From positions 1 to 5,213 of the forward strand of contig WGSQ01000123.1 of the NCBI GenBank assembly GCA_014871605.1: DNA of 5,213 nucleotides, given 5' to 3'. Positions 1-5,213 of the stretch are shown here, one piece after another. The notes under the pieces were generated by a model that was not told the DNA's origin, ran no database searches, and was given only the letters and a program-made list of their open reading frames with translations. Position numbers and translations under genes: made by a program. The stretch comes from Collinsella sp. (lineage in GTDB: Bacteria > Actinomycetota > Coriobacteriia > Coriobacteriales > Coriobacteriaceae). Position 1 is the stretch's first letter; each line of letters starts with the position of its first letter.

Positions 1-74
1 TCCCCGGTGGTTGGGGTGGGCGTGTTTGGTTGGTGCCTGTTGATGGTCTGGGTATCGGGGAGGGCGGGCTCCGT

Positions 75-80
75 TATAAT
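75..80 (+). promoter_or_regulatory. -10 box of promoter for the DUF1846 gene
   Basis: A perfect TATAAT lies here. The position 17 bases upstream has no good -35 hexamer, and there is no TG extension of the -10, so the promoter is supported by the -10 alone. Transcription would be expected to begin near base 87. That leaves about 33 bases of leader before the ATG at 120, but only about 9 before the ATG at 96, which argues for the downstream start. Confidence 0.55.
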
Positions 81-119
81 CGCCTAGAACATTAAATGGA
101 AACGGGACGGGAGCCATAC

Positions 120-1601
120 ATGCGCCAGGGTTTCGACAACGCGAAATATATCGAGCTGCAGGCCGCTCATATTAAGGAGCGCATCTCGCAGTTTGGCGGC
201 AAACTCTATTTGGAGTTTGGCGGCAAGCTGTTTGACGACTATCACGCGAGTCGCGTGCTGCCGGGTTTTGAACCGGACAGCAAGTTCCGCATGCTCAAGA
301 GCATTGCCGACGATGTCGAGGTTATCATCGCGATCAACGCGAACCACATCGAGAAAAACAAGGCTCGTGGTGACCTCGGCATTACCTATGACGAGGATGT
401 GCTGCGCCTGGTTGACCTGTTCCGCGGCAACGGCTTTGCTGTCGCGGCTGTGGTCATCACCCAGTACGCCGGCCAGCCCGCTGCCGATGTGTTCCGCAAC
501 CGCCTGAACGCGCTCGGTATTCCCGCCAAGCTGCACTATCCCATCGAGGGGTATCCGCACGATGTCGATCTGATCGTGTCCGACGATGGCTACGGCAAGA
601 ACGAGTTTGTCGAGACCACCCGACCGCTCGTCGTGGTCACTGCCCCCGGTCCTGGCTCGGGCAAGCTTGCCACCTGCCTGTCTCAGCTCTATCACGAGCA
701 CAAGCATGGCACGGCCGCCGGCTATGCCAAGTTCGAGACCTTCCCTGTCTGGAATCTTCCTCTGACGCATCCGGTCAATATTGCCTACGAGGCCGCCACG
801 GCTGACCTCGACGACGCCAATATCATCGATTCGTTCCACCTTGAGGCCTACAACAAGACCACGGTCAACTACAACCGCGACGTCGAGGCCTTCCCGGTGG
901 TCCGTGCCCTGATGGAAAAGATCCTGGGCAAGAGTCCCTACCAGAGTCCTACGGACATGGGCGTCAATATGGTCGGCTTTGCCATCACCGATGACGATGC
1001 CTGCCGCGACGCTTCCAAGATGGAGATCGTCCGCCGCTACTTTACCGCGGTCGAAAATGTGCGCCGTACCGGCGTGGGCGATGAGCAAGTCGACCGTCTC
1101 AAGATTATTATGAAGAAAGCCGGCATCGATAAGAACTACTCACCGGCGCGCTCGGCGGCCCTCACCAGGGAGCAGCTGACGGGTGGTCCCGTGGGTGCCA
1201 TGGTCATGCCCGATGGCTCCGTGGTGACCGGTAAGACCTCCACGCGCCTGGGCGCCGCAAGTTCGCTCATTATGAACGCCCTCAAGCATGTCTCGGGCGT
1301 CGACCTTGAGCTCGAGGTCATTAGCGATGAGGCGATCGAGCCCATCAGCAAGCTCAAGACGCATTTCCTGGGCAGCAAAAACCCGCGCCTCCACACCGAC
1401 GAGACGCTTATGGCGCTGTCGATCACCTCGGCCACGAGTGAGACGGCCGCTCGCGTCCTTTCGGGCCTGGAGCAGCTGCGCGGCTGCGATGCCTTCTTTA
1501 GCGTGATTATCTCGCCGACGGACGAGACGGTACTGCGCAAACTAGGTATCAACGTGTGCTGCGAGCCCAAGTTTGAGCGCCGCGGTTTCTTCCATCGCTA
1601 A
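120..1601 (+). CDS. DUF1846 / UPF0371 family protein, function unknown
   Basis: This encodes 493 residues, about the usual length for the UPF0371 (DUF1846) family, which I recognise by its conserved blocks. They are an N-terminal FGGKLYLEFGGKLFDDYHASR (about residues 25-45), a P-loop-like APGPGSGK (about 175-182), a VTGKTS motif (about 369-374) and a C-terminal block ending in ISPTDE...LGINV (about 464-481). No signal peptide or membrane segment is visible, so it is probably cytosolic. The glycine-rich motifs suggest nucleotide or phosphate binding, but I know of no established reaction for the family. I chose the ATG at 120 because GGGAG (109-113) lies 6 bases upstream and because family members typically begin close to the GFDN motif. 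An in-frame ATG at 96 would add eight residues, but it has no Shine-Dalgarno and sits almost at the predicted transcript start. The gene has its own promoter and terminator, so it is probably monocistronic. Family assignment is firm; function is open. Confidence 0.93.
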   Translation: MRQGFDNAKYIELQAAHIKERISQFGGKLYLEFGGKLFDDYHASRVLPGFEPDSKFRMLKSIADDVEVIIAINANHIEKNKARGDLGITYDEDVLRLVDLFRGNGFAVAAVVITQYAGQPAADVFRNRLNALGIPAKLHYPIEGYPHDVDLIVSDDGYGKNEFVETTRPLVVVTAPGPGSGKLATCLSQLYHEHKHGTAAGYAKFETFPVWNLPLTHPVNIAYEAATADLDDANIIDSFHLEAYNKTTVNYNRDVEAFPVVRALMEKILGKSPYQSPTDMGVNMVGFAITDDDACRDASKMEIVRRYFTAVENVRRTGVGDEQVDRLKIIMKKAGIDKNYSPARSAALTREQLTGGPVGAMVMPDGSVVTGKTSTRLGAASSLIMNALKHVSGVDLELEVISDEAIEPISKLKTHFLGSKNPRLHTDETLMALSITSATSETAARVLSGLEQLRGCDAFFSVIISPTDETVLRKLGINVCCEPKFERRGFFHR

Positions 1602-1635
1602 GTTTGAAGCACCGCGGTAATTGCATTGCATTTTG

Positions 1636-1668
1636 GCCGTATCGGGTTAGCGCCCGGTACGGCTTTTT
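1636..1668 (+). terminator. Intrinsic terminator of the DUF1846 gene
   Basis: An 11-bp stem pairs GCCGTATCGGG (1636-1646) with CCCGGTACGGC (1653-1663). It has one U-G wobble, a 6-base loop and a following TTTTT (1664-1668). It begins 35 bases after the stop codon and has the textbook form of a rho-independent terminator. The lack of a comparable T run on the other side makes it one-directional. Confidence 0.88.
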
Positions 1669-1734
1669 GATCAATAAAGCGCCTATTTCGGCGAAAAATA
1701 GCTGTTTACCTGCCTAGAAACAATTTGAGCGGTA

Positions 1735-1740
1735 TACAAT
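1735..1740 (+). promoter_or_regulatory. Candidate -10 box upstream of the winged-helix gene
   Basis: TACAAT (5 of 6 to consensus, within TATACAAT at 1733-1740) is the best -10 in the gap between the two genes. No convincing -35 sits at 16-18 bases. TTTACC at 1705-1710 is the nearest resemblance, but its spacing of 24 is too long. If used, this promoter would give a leader of roughly 110 bases before the ATG at 1858. Because a strong terminator precedes it, some promoter must lie in 1669-1857. Confidence 0.35.
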
Positions 1741-1762
1741 AACCGTAACTGTTTCATCCTTA

Positions 1763-1824
1763 GCGGGATGCCGCATGATGGATATTACCTGCCATCGTGA
1801 GGTGTGTCGGTCGCGCACGGCGCG
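1763..1824 (+). other. Leader region with three small predicted hairpins
   Basis: Three consecutive inverted repeats lie between the candidate promoter and the winged-helix gene. GCGG/CCGC (1763-1766/1771-1774) has a 4-base loop. ATGATGG/CCATCGT (1775-1781/1792-1798) forms 7 pairs including one wobble. CGCGC/GCGCG (1812-1816/1820-1824) has a 3-base loop. None is followed by a T run, so this is not an attenuator of the ordinary kind. I recognise no riboswitch class here. The hairpins are short enough that chance formation in GC-rich sequence is possible. Confidence 0.25.
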
Positions 1825-1857
1825 TTAGATGCTCGTGCTCGGTTTGAGGAGGCTGCT

Positions 1858-2196
1858 ATGGCGGGCAAGGGTCGTGCGAGTGTCAACGATATGAAGCGTG
1901 TCGAGGTGCTGGTGTTGATGGAGATCGACCAGCAAACCAAAGACAATGGCGGGCCGTATAGTTTCTCGCGCAAAACGCTTGCCGAGCGCGTGGGGGTTTC
2001 GCCGTATCGTGCCCGCGCCGCAATCGATCGCTTGGATTCCGAAGGCATGATTGATGTCGTCTCGCGTTATAGCGACGACGGCGGTCAGCTTGCAAATGGC
2101 ATTTGCCTCACCGAACGTGGCGAGTGGTATCTTGAGGGCGTCCGTACCGGCATGCTCGTTCAAGAAATGCTTGAGGACGAGGTTGCTGATCGATAG
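1858..2196 (+). CDS. Small winged helix-turn-helix DNA-binding protein
   Basis: The product is 112 residues. After a basic N-terminus, a helix at about 11-27 leads into a helix-turn-helix at about 36-62 (FSRKTLAERVGVSPYRARAA, then IDRLDSEGMI), with the usual small residue at the turn. A beta wing follows at about 66-85, ending in the LTERG motif that closes many winged-helix domains. An acidic C-terminal helix (about 87-110) could serve for dimerisation. It contains no visible ligand-binding or sensor domain, so it is a stand-alone DNA-binding unit and probably a transcription regulator of unknown targets. The start is set by GAGGAGG (1846-1852), 5 bases before the ATG. A GTG at 1804 in the same frame would add 18 residues of low-complexity sequence without a proper ribosome site, so I rejected it. 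A terminator follows directly, so it is not co-transcribed with pyrG. The regulatory role is inferred from fold only. Confidence 0.85.
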   Translation: MAGKGRASVNDMKRVEVLVLMEIDQQTKDNGGPYSFSRKTLAERVGVSPYRARAAIDRLDSEGMIDVVSRYSDDGGQLANGICLTERGEWYLEGVRTGMLVQEMLEDEVADR

Positions 2197-2220
2197 CAGC
2201 ATGTAACCCTTGCCATAGCG

Positions 2221-2249
2221 ACGCCGCCTGGGAAACCGGGCGGCGTTTT
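2221..2249 (+). terminator. Intrinsic terminator of the winged-helix gene
   Basis: ACGCCGCC (2221-2228) pairs perfectly with GGCGGCGT (2239-2246). The stem continues inward through a U-G wobble and two G-C pairs to a GAAA tetraloop (2232-2235), giving 11 pairs in all. TTTT followed by GTTTC forms an interrupted T tract. The stable stem, GNRA loop and location 25 bases after the stop make this a strong call. It separates the winged-helix gene from pyrG. Confidence 0.88.
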
Positions 2250-2287
2250 GTTTCAAGATTGAGAAATGCAATCGCACGCAAGAAAAA

Positions 2288-2319
2288 TTGCGAACGGTCC
2301 GCGGCGCGAGTATTACAAT
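2288..2319 (+). promoter_or_regulatory. Candidate pyrG promoter
   Basis: TTGCGA (2288-2293, 4 of 6 to the -35 consensus) is followed after 17 bases by TATTAC (2311-2316, 4 of 6). The overlapping TACAAT (2314-2319) is a better -10 at 5 of 6, but its spacing would be 20. Either choice places the transcript start near 2323-2326, leaving about 50 bases of leader. A promoter must lie in this gap because a strong terminator closes the preceding gene. Confidence 0.45.
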
Positions 2320-2324
2320 GAAGA

Positions 2325-2356
2325 CCCGTAAGATGTGGATAAACAACTTCTACGGG
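2325..2356 (+). promoter_or_regulatory. Hairpin at the 5' end of the pyrG leader
   Basis: CCCGTA (2325-2330) pairs perfectly with TACGGG (2351-2356). The stem can be extended by GA/TC across one bulged A. The stem would begin within a base or two of the predicted transcript start and end 6 bases before the AGG (2363-2365) that serves as the pyrG ribosome site. It lacks a T tract, so it is not a terminator. It could stabilise the 5' end of the mRNA or modulate ribosome access. The classic G-run start seen in the CTP-controlled pyrG leader of Bacillus is not apparent here. Confidence 0.35.
2334..2342 (-). promoter_or_regulatory. Consensus DnaA box in the pyrG leader
   Basis: TGTGGATAA on the + strand is the exact complement of TTATCCACA, the high-affinity DnaA binding 9-mer. 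It lies in the loop of the leader hairpin, about 10 bases downstream of the predicted pyrG transcript start, where bound DnaA could block or modulate transcription. I saw no second exact copy in the window. A single box may be chance or a titration site, so the sequence match is certain but the function is not. Confidence 0.45.
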
Positions 2357-2374
2357 AAGCGCAGGTAACTCAAT

Positions 2375-4036
2375 ATGACCAAGCATGTGTTCGTAACCGG
2401 TGGCGTGGTTTCGTCCCTGGGCAAGGGTATTACCGCGGCCTCGCTGGGCCGTCTGCTCAAGTCGCGTGGCTACAAAGTAACGATGCAGAAGGCCGACCCG
2501 TATCTGAACGTCGACCCCGGTACCATGAGCCCCTTCCAGCATGGTGAGGTCTTCGTTACCGAGGATGGTTACGAGTCCGACCTGGACCTGGGCCATTACG
2601 AGCGCTTTATTGATGAGAACCTGACCCGCGATTCCAACTTTACGACCGGCGCCATCTATAAGAGCTTGATCGCCCGCGAGCGTCGCGGCGACTTTTTGGG
2701 CGGTACCGTGCAGGTGATTCCTCACGTCACCAATGCCATTAAGGACAAGTTCCGCCGCATCGAGGAGCAGACCGGCTCCGATGTAGTCATCACCGAGCTG
2801 GGCGGCACGATCGGCGACATCGAGTCCCAACCGTTTGTCGAGGCCATCCGTCAGTACCGCAAGGAGGCCGGCCCCGAGAACGTCTGCTACATCCACGTGT
2901 CGCTCGTTCCCTATATCGCCGCCGCCCACGAGGTCAAGACCAAGCCCACGCAGCATTCCGTCAAGGAGCTCCGCAGCTTTGGTATCCAGCCCGATATTAT
3001 CGTGCTGCGCTCCGACCACCATATCGATGACGCTATCCGCGGAAAGATCGCAAGCTTCTGCGACGTCGACACCGATTGCGTCTTTACCAACGAGGACTGC
3101 GCGAGCATTTACGATGTTCCGCAGCTGCTTGCCGAGCAGGACTTTGACCTGCGCATTTGCGAGCGCCTGGGTCTGGACCCGCGTGAGCGCGACATGAGCG
3201 AGTGGAACGAGTTCCTGCGCAAACAGAATCACGCCAACCATCACGCCGACAAGGTGAAGATCGCCGTCGTGGGCAAGTACACGCAGCTGCCCGATGCGTA
3301 TCTGTCGGTTATCGAGGCCCTGCACCATGCGGGCGTCTTCTACGATCGCCATGTGGACGTCCAGCTGGTCGACGGCGAGAGCCTCGACGAGCAGAATGTC
3401 TCCGAGGTTCTGGGCGACGCCTCGGGCATCCTGGTCCCCGGCGGCTTTGGCAAGCGCGCCCTGGAGGGCAAGATCCTCGCGGCCGAGTTTGCCCGTGAGC
3501 ACAAGATTCCGTATCTGGGCATTTGCCTGGGTATGCAGGTGGCCGTGTGCGAATTTGCGCGCAACGTCGTCGGCCTTGCCGGCGCCAGCTCCTCCGAGTT
3601 CGATCCGGATGGCCCGTATAGTGTCATCGATCTGATGAGCTCGCAGGAGGACGTGACCGAGAAGGGCGGCACCATGCGCCTGGGCGCCTATCCGTGCAAG
3701 CTCGCCGCCGATACCCTCGCTCGCGAGGCATATGGCGAGGAGCTCGTCTACGAGCGTCACCGTCATCGCTTTGAGTTCAACAACGCCTTCCGCGACCAGC
3801 TTGAGGACGCCGGTTTGGTTATCTCGGGCCTGTCGCCCGACGAGCGCCTGGTCGAGATGGTCGAGCTGCCGCGCGACGTGCATCCGTGGTATGTGGCAAC
3901 CCAGGCTCATCCCGAGTTCAAGAGCCGCCCGACCAACCCGCAGCCGCTGTTCCGCGAGTTCGTGCGCGCTTCGATCGGCCAGCACGAGGGTGTCGACCGT
4001 CTGCAGGTGACGCCCATGAACCTTGCTACGGACTAA
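2375..4036 (+). CDS. pyrG: CTP synthase (glutamine-hydrolysing)
   Basis: This enzyme makes CTP from UTP, ATP and glutamine, the last step of pyrimidine nucleotide synthesis, in the cytosol. At 553 residues it is full length. The N-terminal synthetase domain (about 1-270) opens with FVTGGVVSSLGKG, whose Lys17 belongs to the ATP loop. Also present are NVDPGTMSP (45-53), Mg-binding Asp71 and Glu141, and the UTP-contacting KTKPTQHSVKEL (188-199). A linker leads to the class I glutamine amidotransferase domain from about 293. That domain has the oxyanion motif GGFGKR (356-361), nucleophile Cys384 in GICLGMQ, and the His512/Glu514 pair in HPEF. All key catalytic residues are intact. Residue 40 is Ala (KAD) where many family members have Leu, and GYES (65-68) replaces the usual GAET; both are mild departures. 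The ATG has only a modest ribosome site (AGG at 2363-2365), but FVTGG at residues 6-10 fixes the start. xerD follows after 2 bases, so the two are almost certainly co-transcribed. Confidence 0.99.
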   Translation: MTKHVFVTGGVVSSLGKGITAASLGRLLKSRGYKVTMQKADPYLNVDPGTMSPFQHGEVFVTEDGYESDLDLGHYERFIDENLTRDSNFTTGAIYKSLIARERRGDFLGGTVQVIPHVTNAIKDKFRRIEEQTGSDVVITELGGTIGDIESQPFVEAIRQYRKEAGPENVCYIHVSLVPYIAAAHEVKTKPTQHSVKELRSFGIQPDIIVLRSDHHIDDAIRGKIASFCDVDTDCVFTNEDCASIYDVPQLLAEQDFDLRICERLGLDPRERDMSEWNEFLRKQNHANHHADKVKIAVVGKYTQLPDAYLSVIEALHHAGVFYDRHVDVQLVDGESLDEQNVSEVLGDASGILVPGGFGKRALEGKILAAEFAREHKIPYLGICLGMQVAVCEFARNVVGLAGASSSEFDPDGPYSVIDLMSSQEDVTEKGGTMRLGAYPCKLAADTLAREAYGEELVYERHRHRFEFNNAFRDQLEDAGLVISGLSPDERLVEMVELPRDVHPWYVATQAHPEFKSRPTNPQPLFREFVRASIGQHEGVDRLQVTPMNLATD

Positions 4037-4038
4037 GG

Positions 4039-4980
4039 GTGCCGTCGAATAAGGAACATACCGAAGCTACTCCCTCGTCGCTCGCCGTGGCGGCGGGGGA
4101 GTATCTCGATTACCTCGCGGTCGAGCGGGGTTTGGCGCGCAACACGATTGCGGCCTATCGTCGTGACCTGACGACGTACTGCGCCTATCTGGAGCGGGCG
4201 GGTATTGTGTCTTTTGAAGAGGTGACTCGTCAGGTCGTGGAGGGCTTTGTCGCCGACCGTCGCGATGGGGGCTATTCCGATGCCTCGGTGGAGCGTGCGC
4301 TTGCGGCCGTGAAGGGCCTGCATGCCTTTTTGGTGCGCGATGGGGCTGTGGCCCAAAATCCAACGACGGCGTTGCGCCTGCCTAAAAAGGCTGAGCGTTT
4401 GCCGGAGTATCTATCGGTGGAGGATGTCTCGGCGCTGCTCGATCAAGACTTCCCCGAGGGCGAGATGGGCTTGCGCGACCATGCCATCTTGGAAGTGCTC
4501 TACGGATGCGGTTTGCGTGTGAGCGAGTTGGTGGGGCTCGATGTGGGCGATATCCATATCGACGATGGTTTTGTGCTCGTTCGCGGTAAGGGCTCAAAGG
4601 AACGCCTGTCTCCGCTGGTGGGAAGCGCGGCGCGAGCTCTGACGCTCTATGTACCTGAGGGGCGTTCTCGCTTGGCGGCCCATGCGCGCGGAACCGAGAC
4701 CTCGGCGGTCTTTTTAAATAAGAACGGCCGCCGTCTGTCGCGCCAGGGCATCCATGCCATCTGTGAGCGCTACGGGCGCCAGGTGGGGCTGGTGGGACTC
4801 CATCCCCACACGCTGCGTCACTCCTTTGCCACCCATATGCTTGCGGGCGGCGCAGACCTCCGTGTGCTACAGGAGATCTTGGGACATGCCGATATATCGA
4901 CCACGCAGGTCTACACGCATGTCGATCGTACGCAACTGACCGAGGTCTATCTGGCAGCGCACCCGCTGGCGCATCGTTAA
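4039..4980 (+). CDS. xerD: Tyrosine recombinase XerD
   Basis: XerD acts with XerC at the dif site to resolve chromosome dimers before cell division. The 313-residue product has an N-terminal core-binding SAM-like domain (about 18-105, with LAVERGLARNTIAAYRRDL) and a C-terminal catalytic domain. The complete catalytic set is visible: Arg160 (GLRVSEL), Lys184 (RGKGSKER), His257 and Arg260 (HTLRHSFATH), His283 (LGHADIST) and the nucleophile Tyr292 (QVYTHV). The C-terminal tail ending in AAHPLA resembles XerD more than XerC. The GTG at 4039 is chosen because the length then fits the family. It starts 2 bases after the pyrG stop with little Shine-Dalgarno of its own, which suggests coupled re-initiation; a GTG at 4087 is a less likely alternative. 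Upstream in-frame starts inside pyrG (from 3886) would add 51 residues unlike the family. Codon choice is looser than in pyrG (more TTG and GGG), fitting lower expression. A mobile-element integrase is less likely given the core context. Confidence 0.94.
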   Translation: MPSNKEHTEATPSSLAVAAGEYLDYLAVERGLARNTIAAYRRDLTTYCAYLERAGIVSFEEVTRQVVEGFVADRRDGGYSDASVERALAAVKGLHAFLVRDGAVAQNPTTALRLPKKAERLPEYLSVEDVSALLDQDFPEGEMGLRDHAILEVLYGCGLRVSELVGLDVGDIHIDDGFVLVRGKGSKERLSPLVGSAARALTLYVPEGRSRLAAHARGTETSAVFLNKNGRRLSRQGIHAICERYGRQVGLVGLHPHTLRHSFATHMLAGGADLRVLQEILGHADISTTQVYTHVDRTQLTEVYLAAHPLAHR

Positions 4981-5013
4981 CATATCGCTGGCCTGCATAT
5001 TTATAGGTATTTG

Positions 5014-5081
5014 GGGACGGGCCCCAGATTGCCGAGACGCACTTTTGCGCGCATGGGCAATCTGGGGCCCGTCCCATTTTT
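5014..5081 (+). terminator. 20-bp perfect inverted repeat with T tract; probable xerD terminator
   Basis: Arm GGGACGGGCCCCAGATTGCC (5014-5033) is the exact reverse complement of 5056-5075, separated by a 22-base loop that can form a small CGCA/TGCG hairpin of its own. ATTTTT (5076-5081) follows. It begins 33 bases after the xerD stop, so it can serve as an intrinsic terminator. The stem is longer and more perfect than the other two terminators in the window, and each arm contains the self-complementary GGGCCC. That suggests it may also be a copy of a repeated palindromic element rather than a simple terminator. Confidence 0.75.
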
Positions 5082-5173
5082 CGCCAGACACCGACGCGGT
5101 GGTGGGCCGTGTGTACCGTGGGTGGGGGAGTTTGGGGGCGATGTGAACGGCATGTAAGGGGACGCAAAAATCG
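5082..5173. other. Non-coding GT-rich stretch
   Basis: No credible gene is seen here. The + strand is strongly G-rich, with runs at 5104-5106, 5120-5122, 5124-5128 and 5134-5138 and few C bases. It lies between the xerD terminator and the right-edge repeats. The open frames crossing it on the minus strand are antisense to xerD and do not resemble proteins I know. Confidence 0.4.
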
Positions 5174-5207
5174 CCTCAAGGTCAACTTGAAGGTTGAGGT
5201 TGAAAGG
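5174..5207. promoter_or_regulatory. Operator-like dyad and TTGA-GG repeats
   Basis: CCTCAA (5174-5179) and TTGAGG (5194-5199) form a perfect dyad with a 14-base gap. Between them, TCAAC (5182-5186) and GTTGA (5193-5197) form another. On the same strand TTGAAGG, TTGAGG and TTGAAAGG follow in direct succession (5187-5207). The CCTCAAG...CTTGAAGG half-sites resemble operators of MerR-family activators such as the SoxR box (CCTCAAGTTAACTTGAGG). The window ends 6 bases later, and GAAAGGCGGGG could be the ribosome site of a gene just beyond. The repeats are plain in the sequence; the regulator is a guess. Confidence 0.3.
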
Positions 5208-5213
5208 CGGGGT

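Noticed and set aside
1..95. Tail of an upstream gene on the + strand (frame ending at 85-87 or at 93-95)
   Set aside because: Two frames stay open from the left edge and one ends in a protein-like GGLRYNRLEH. But the piece is only about 30 residues, I recognise no family, and it would overlap the TATAAT box. It cannot be decided without sequence to the left.
84..1088. A 334-codon open frame on the minus strand opposite the DUF1846 gene
   Set aside because: It is a mirror of the real gene with no recognisable motif. The + strand product matches a known family along its whole length.
1683..1701. AT-rich hairpin CTATTT/AAATAG between the first two genes
   Set aside because: Only six pairs, mostly A-T, with no associated T tract or known motif. 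It is likely chance and not needed, given the strong terminator just upstream.
2320..2374. CTP-sensing transcription attenuation of pyrG as in Bacillus
   Set aside because: The predicted start region reads GAAGACCCG rather than a G run, and no terminator with a T tract lies between the promoter and pyrG.
2108..3985. A 625-codon open frame on the minus strand opposite pyrG and the winged-helix gene
   Set aside because: It is antisense to a complete, unmistakable CTP synthase. Its residues (runs of Leu, Ala, Val, Gly, His and Asp) are what GC-rich codon bias produces on the opposite strand, and no domain is recognisable.
3886..4038. A 51-codon upstream extension of xerD inside pyrG
   Set aside because: It would overlap pyrG by about 150 bases, and its sequence is proline/arginine-rich out-of-frame pyrG. 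The XerD core matches the family's length from the GTG at 4039.
1..5213. CRISPR array, tRNA or rRNA gene, insertion sequence, defence genes
   Set aside because: No regularly spaced direct repeats, no tRNA-like cloverleaf, no transposase, and no toxin-antitoxin or restriction gene were seen. The tyrosine recombinase is the housekeeping XerD type in a core context, not an element integrase.

Overview
The window looks like ordinary core chromosome from a GC-rich actinobacterium. A gut member of the Coriobacteriia, near Collinsella, is my best guess. That rests on GC-rich third positions, a UPF0371/DUF1846 protein, pyrG directly followed by xerD, and a GGGGACGGGCCCC-type palindrome in an intergenic gap. 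The clade is an inference; I could run no search. All genes read on the + strand.

Layout. Bases 1-119 hold GT-rich sequence and a good -10 box (75-80) for the first gene. Bases 120-1601 encode a full-length DUF1846/UPF0371 protein of unknown biochemical role, closed by a strong intrinsic terminator (1636-1668). Bases 1669-1857 hold a weak promoter candidate and a leader with three small hairpins. Bases 1858-2196 encode a 112-residue winged-helix DNA-binding protein with a strong Shine-Dalgarno, followed by its own terminator (2221-2249). Bases 2250-2374 carry the pyrG promoter and leader, including a hairpin whose loop holds an exact DnaA-box 9-mer. Bases 2375-4036 are pyrG (CTP synthase). 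Bases 4039-4980 are a XerD-type tyrosine recombinase that starts 2 bases after the pyrG stop. Bases 4981-5213 are non-coding: a 20-bp perfect inverted repeat followed by a T tract (probable xerD terminator), a G-rich stretch, and at the extreme right edge an operator-like dyad of CCTCAA/TTGAGG motifs that probably belongs to the next gene.

How the genes fit together. There are three transcription units: DUF1846 alone, the winged-helix gene alone, and pyrG-xerD. The last pairs CTP supply with the recombinase that resolves chromosome dimers at dif. Such a pairing, and a consensus DnaA box in the shared leader, would be consistent with tying nucleotide supply and chromosome segregation to the replication cycle, but that link is a hypothesis. 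I found no defence system, CRISPR array, transposase, tRNA or rRNA, and no clearly novel system. The observations most worth a second look are the DnaA box in the pyrG leader, the post-xerD palindrome, and the right-edge operator-like repeats.
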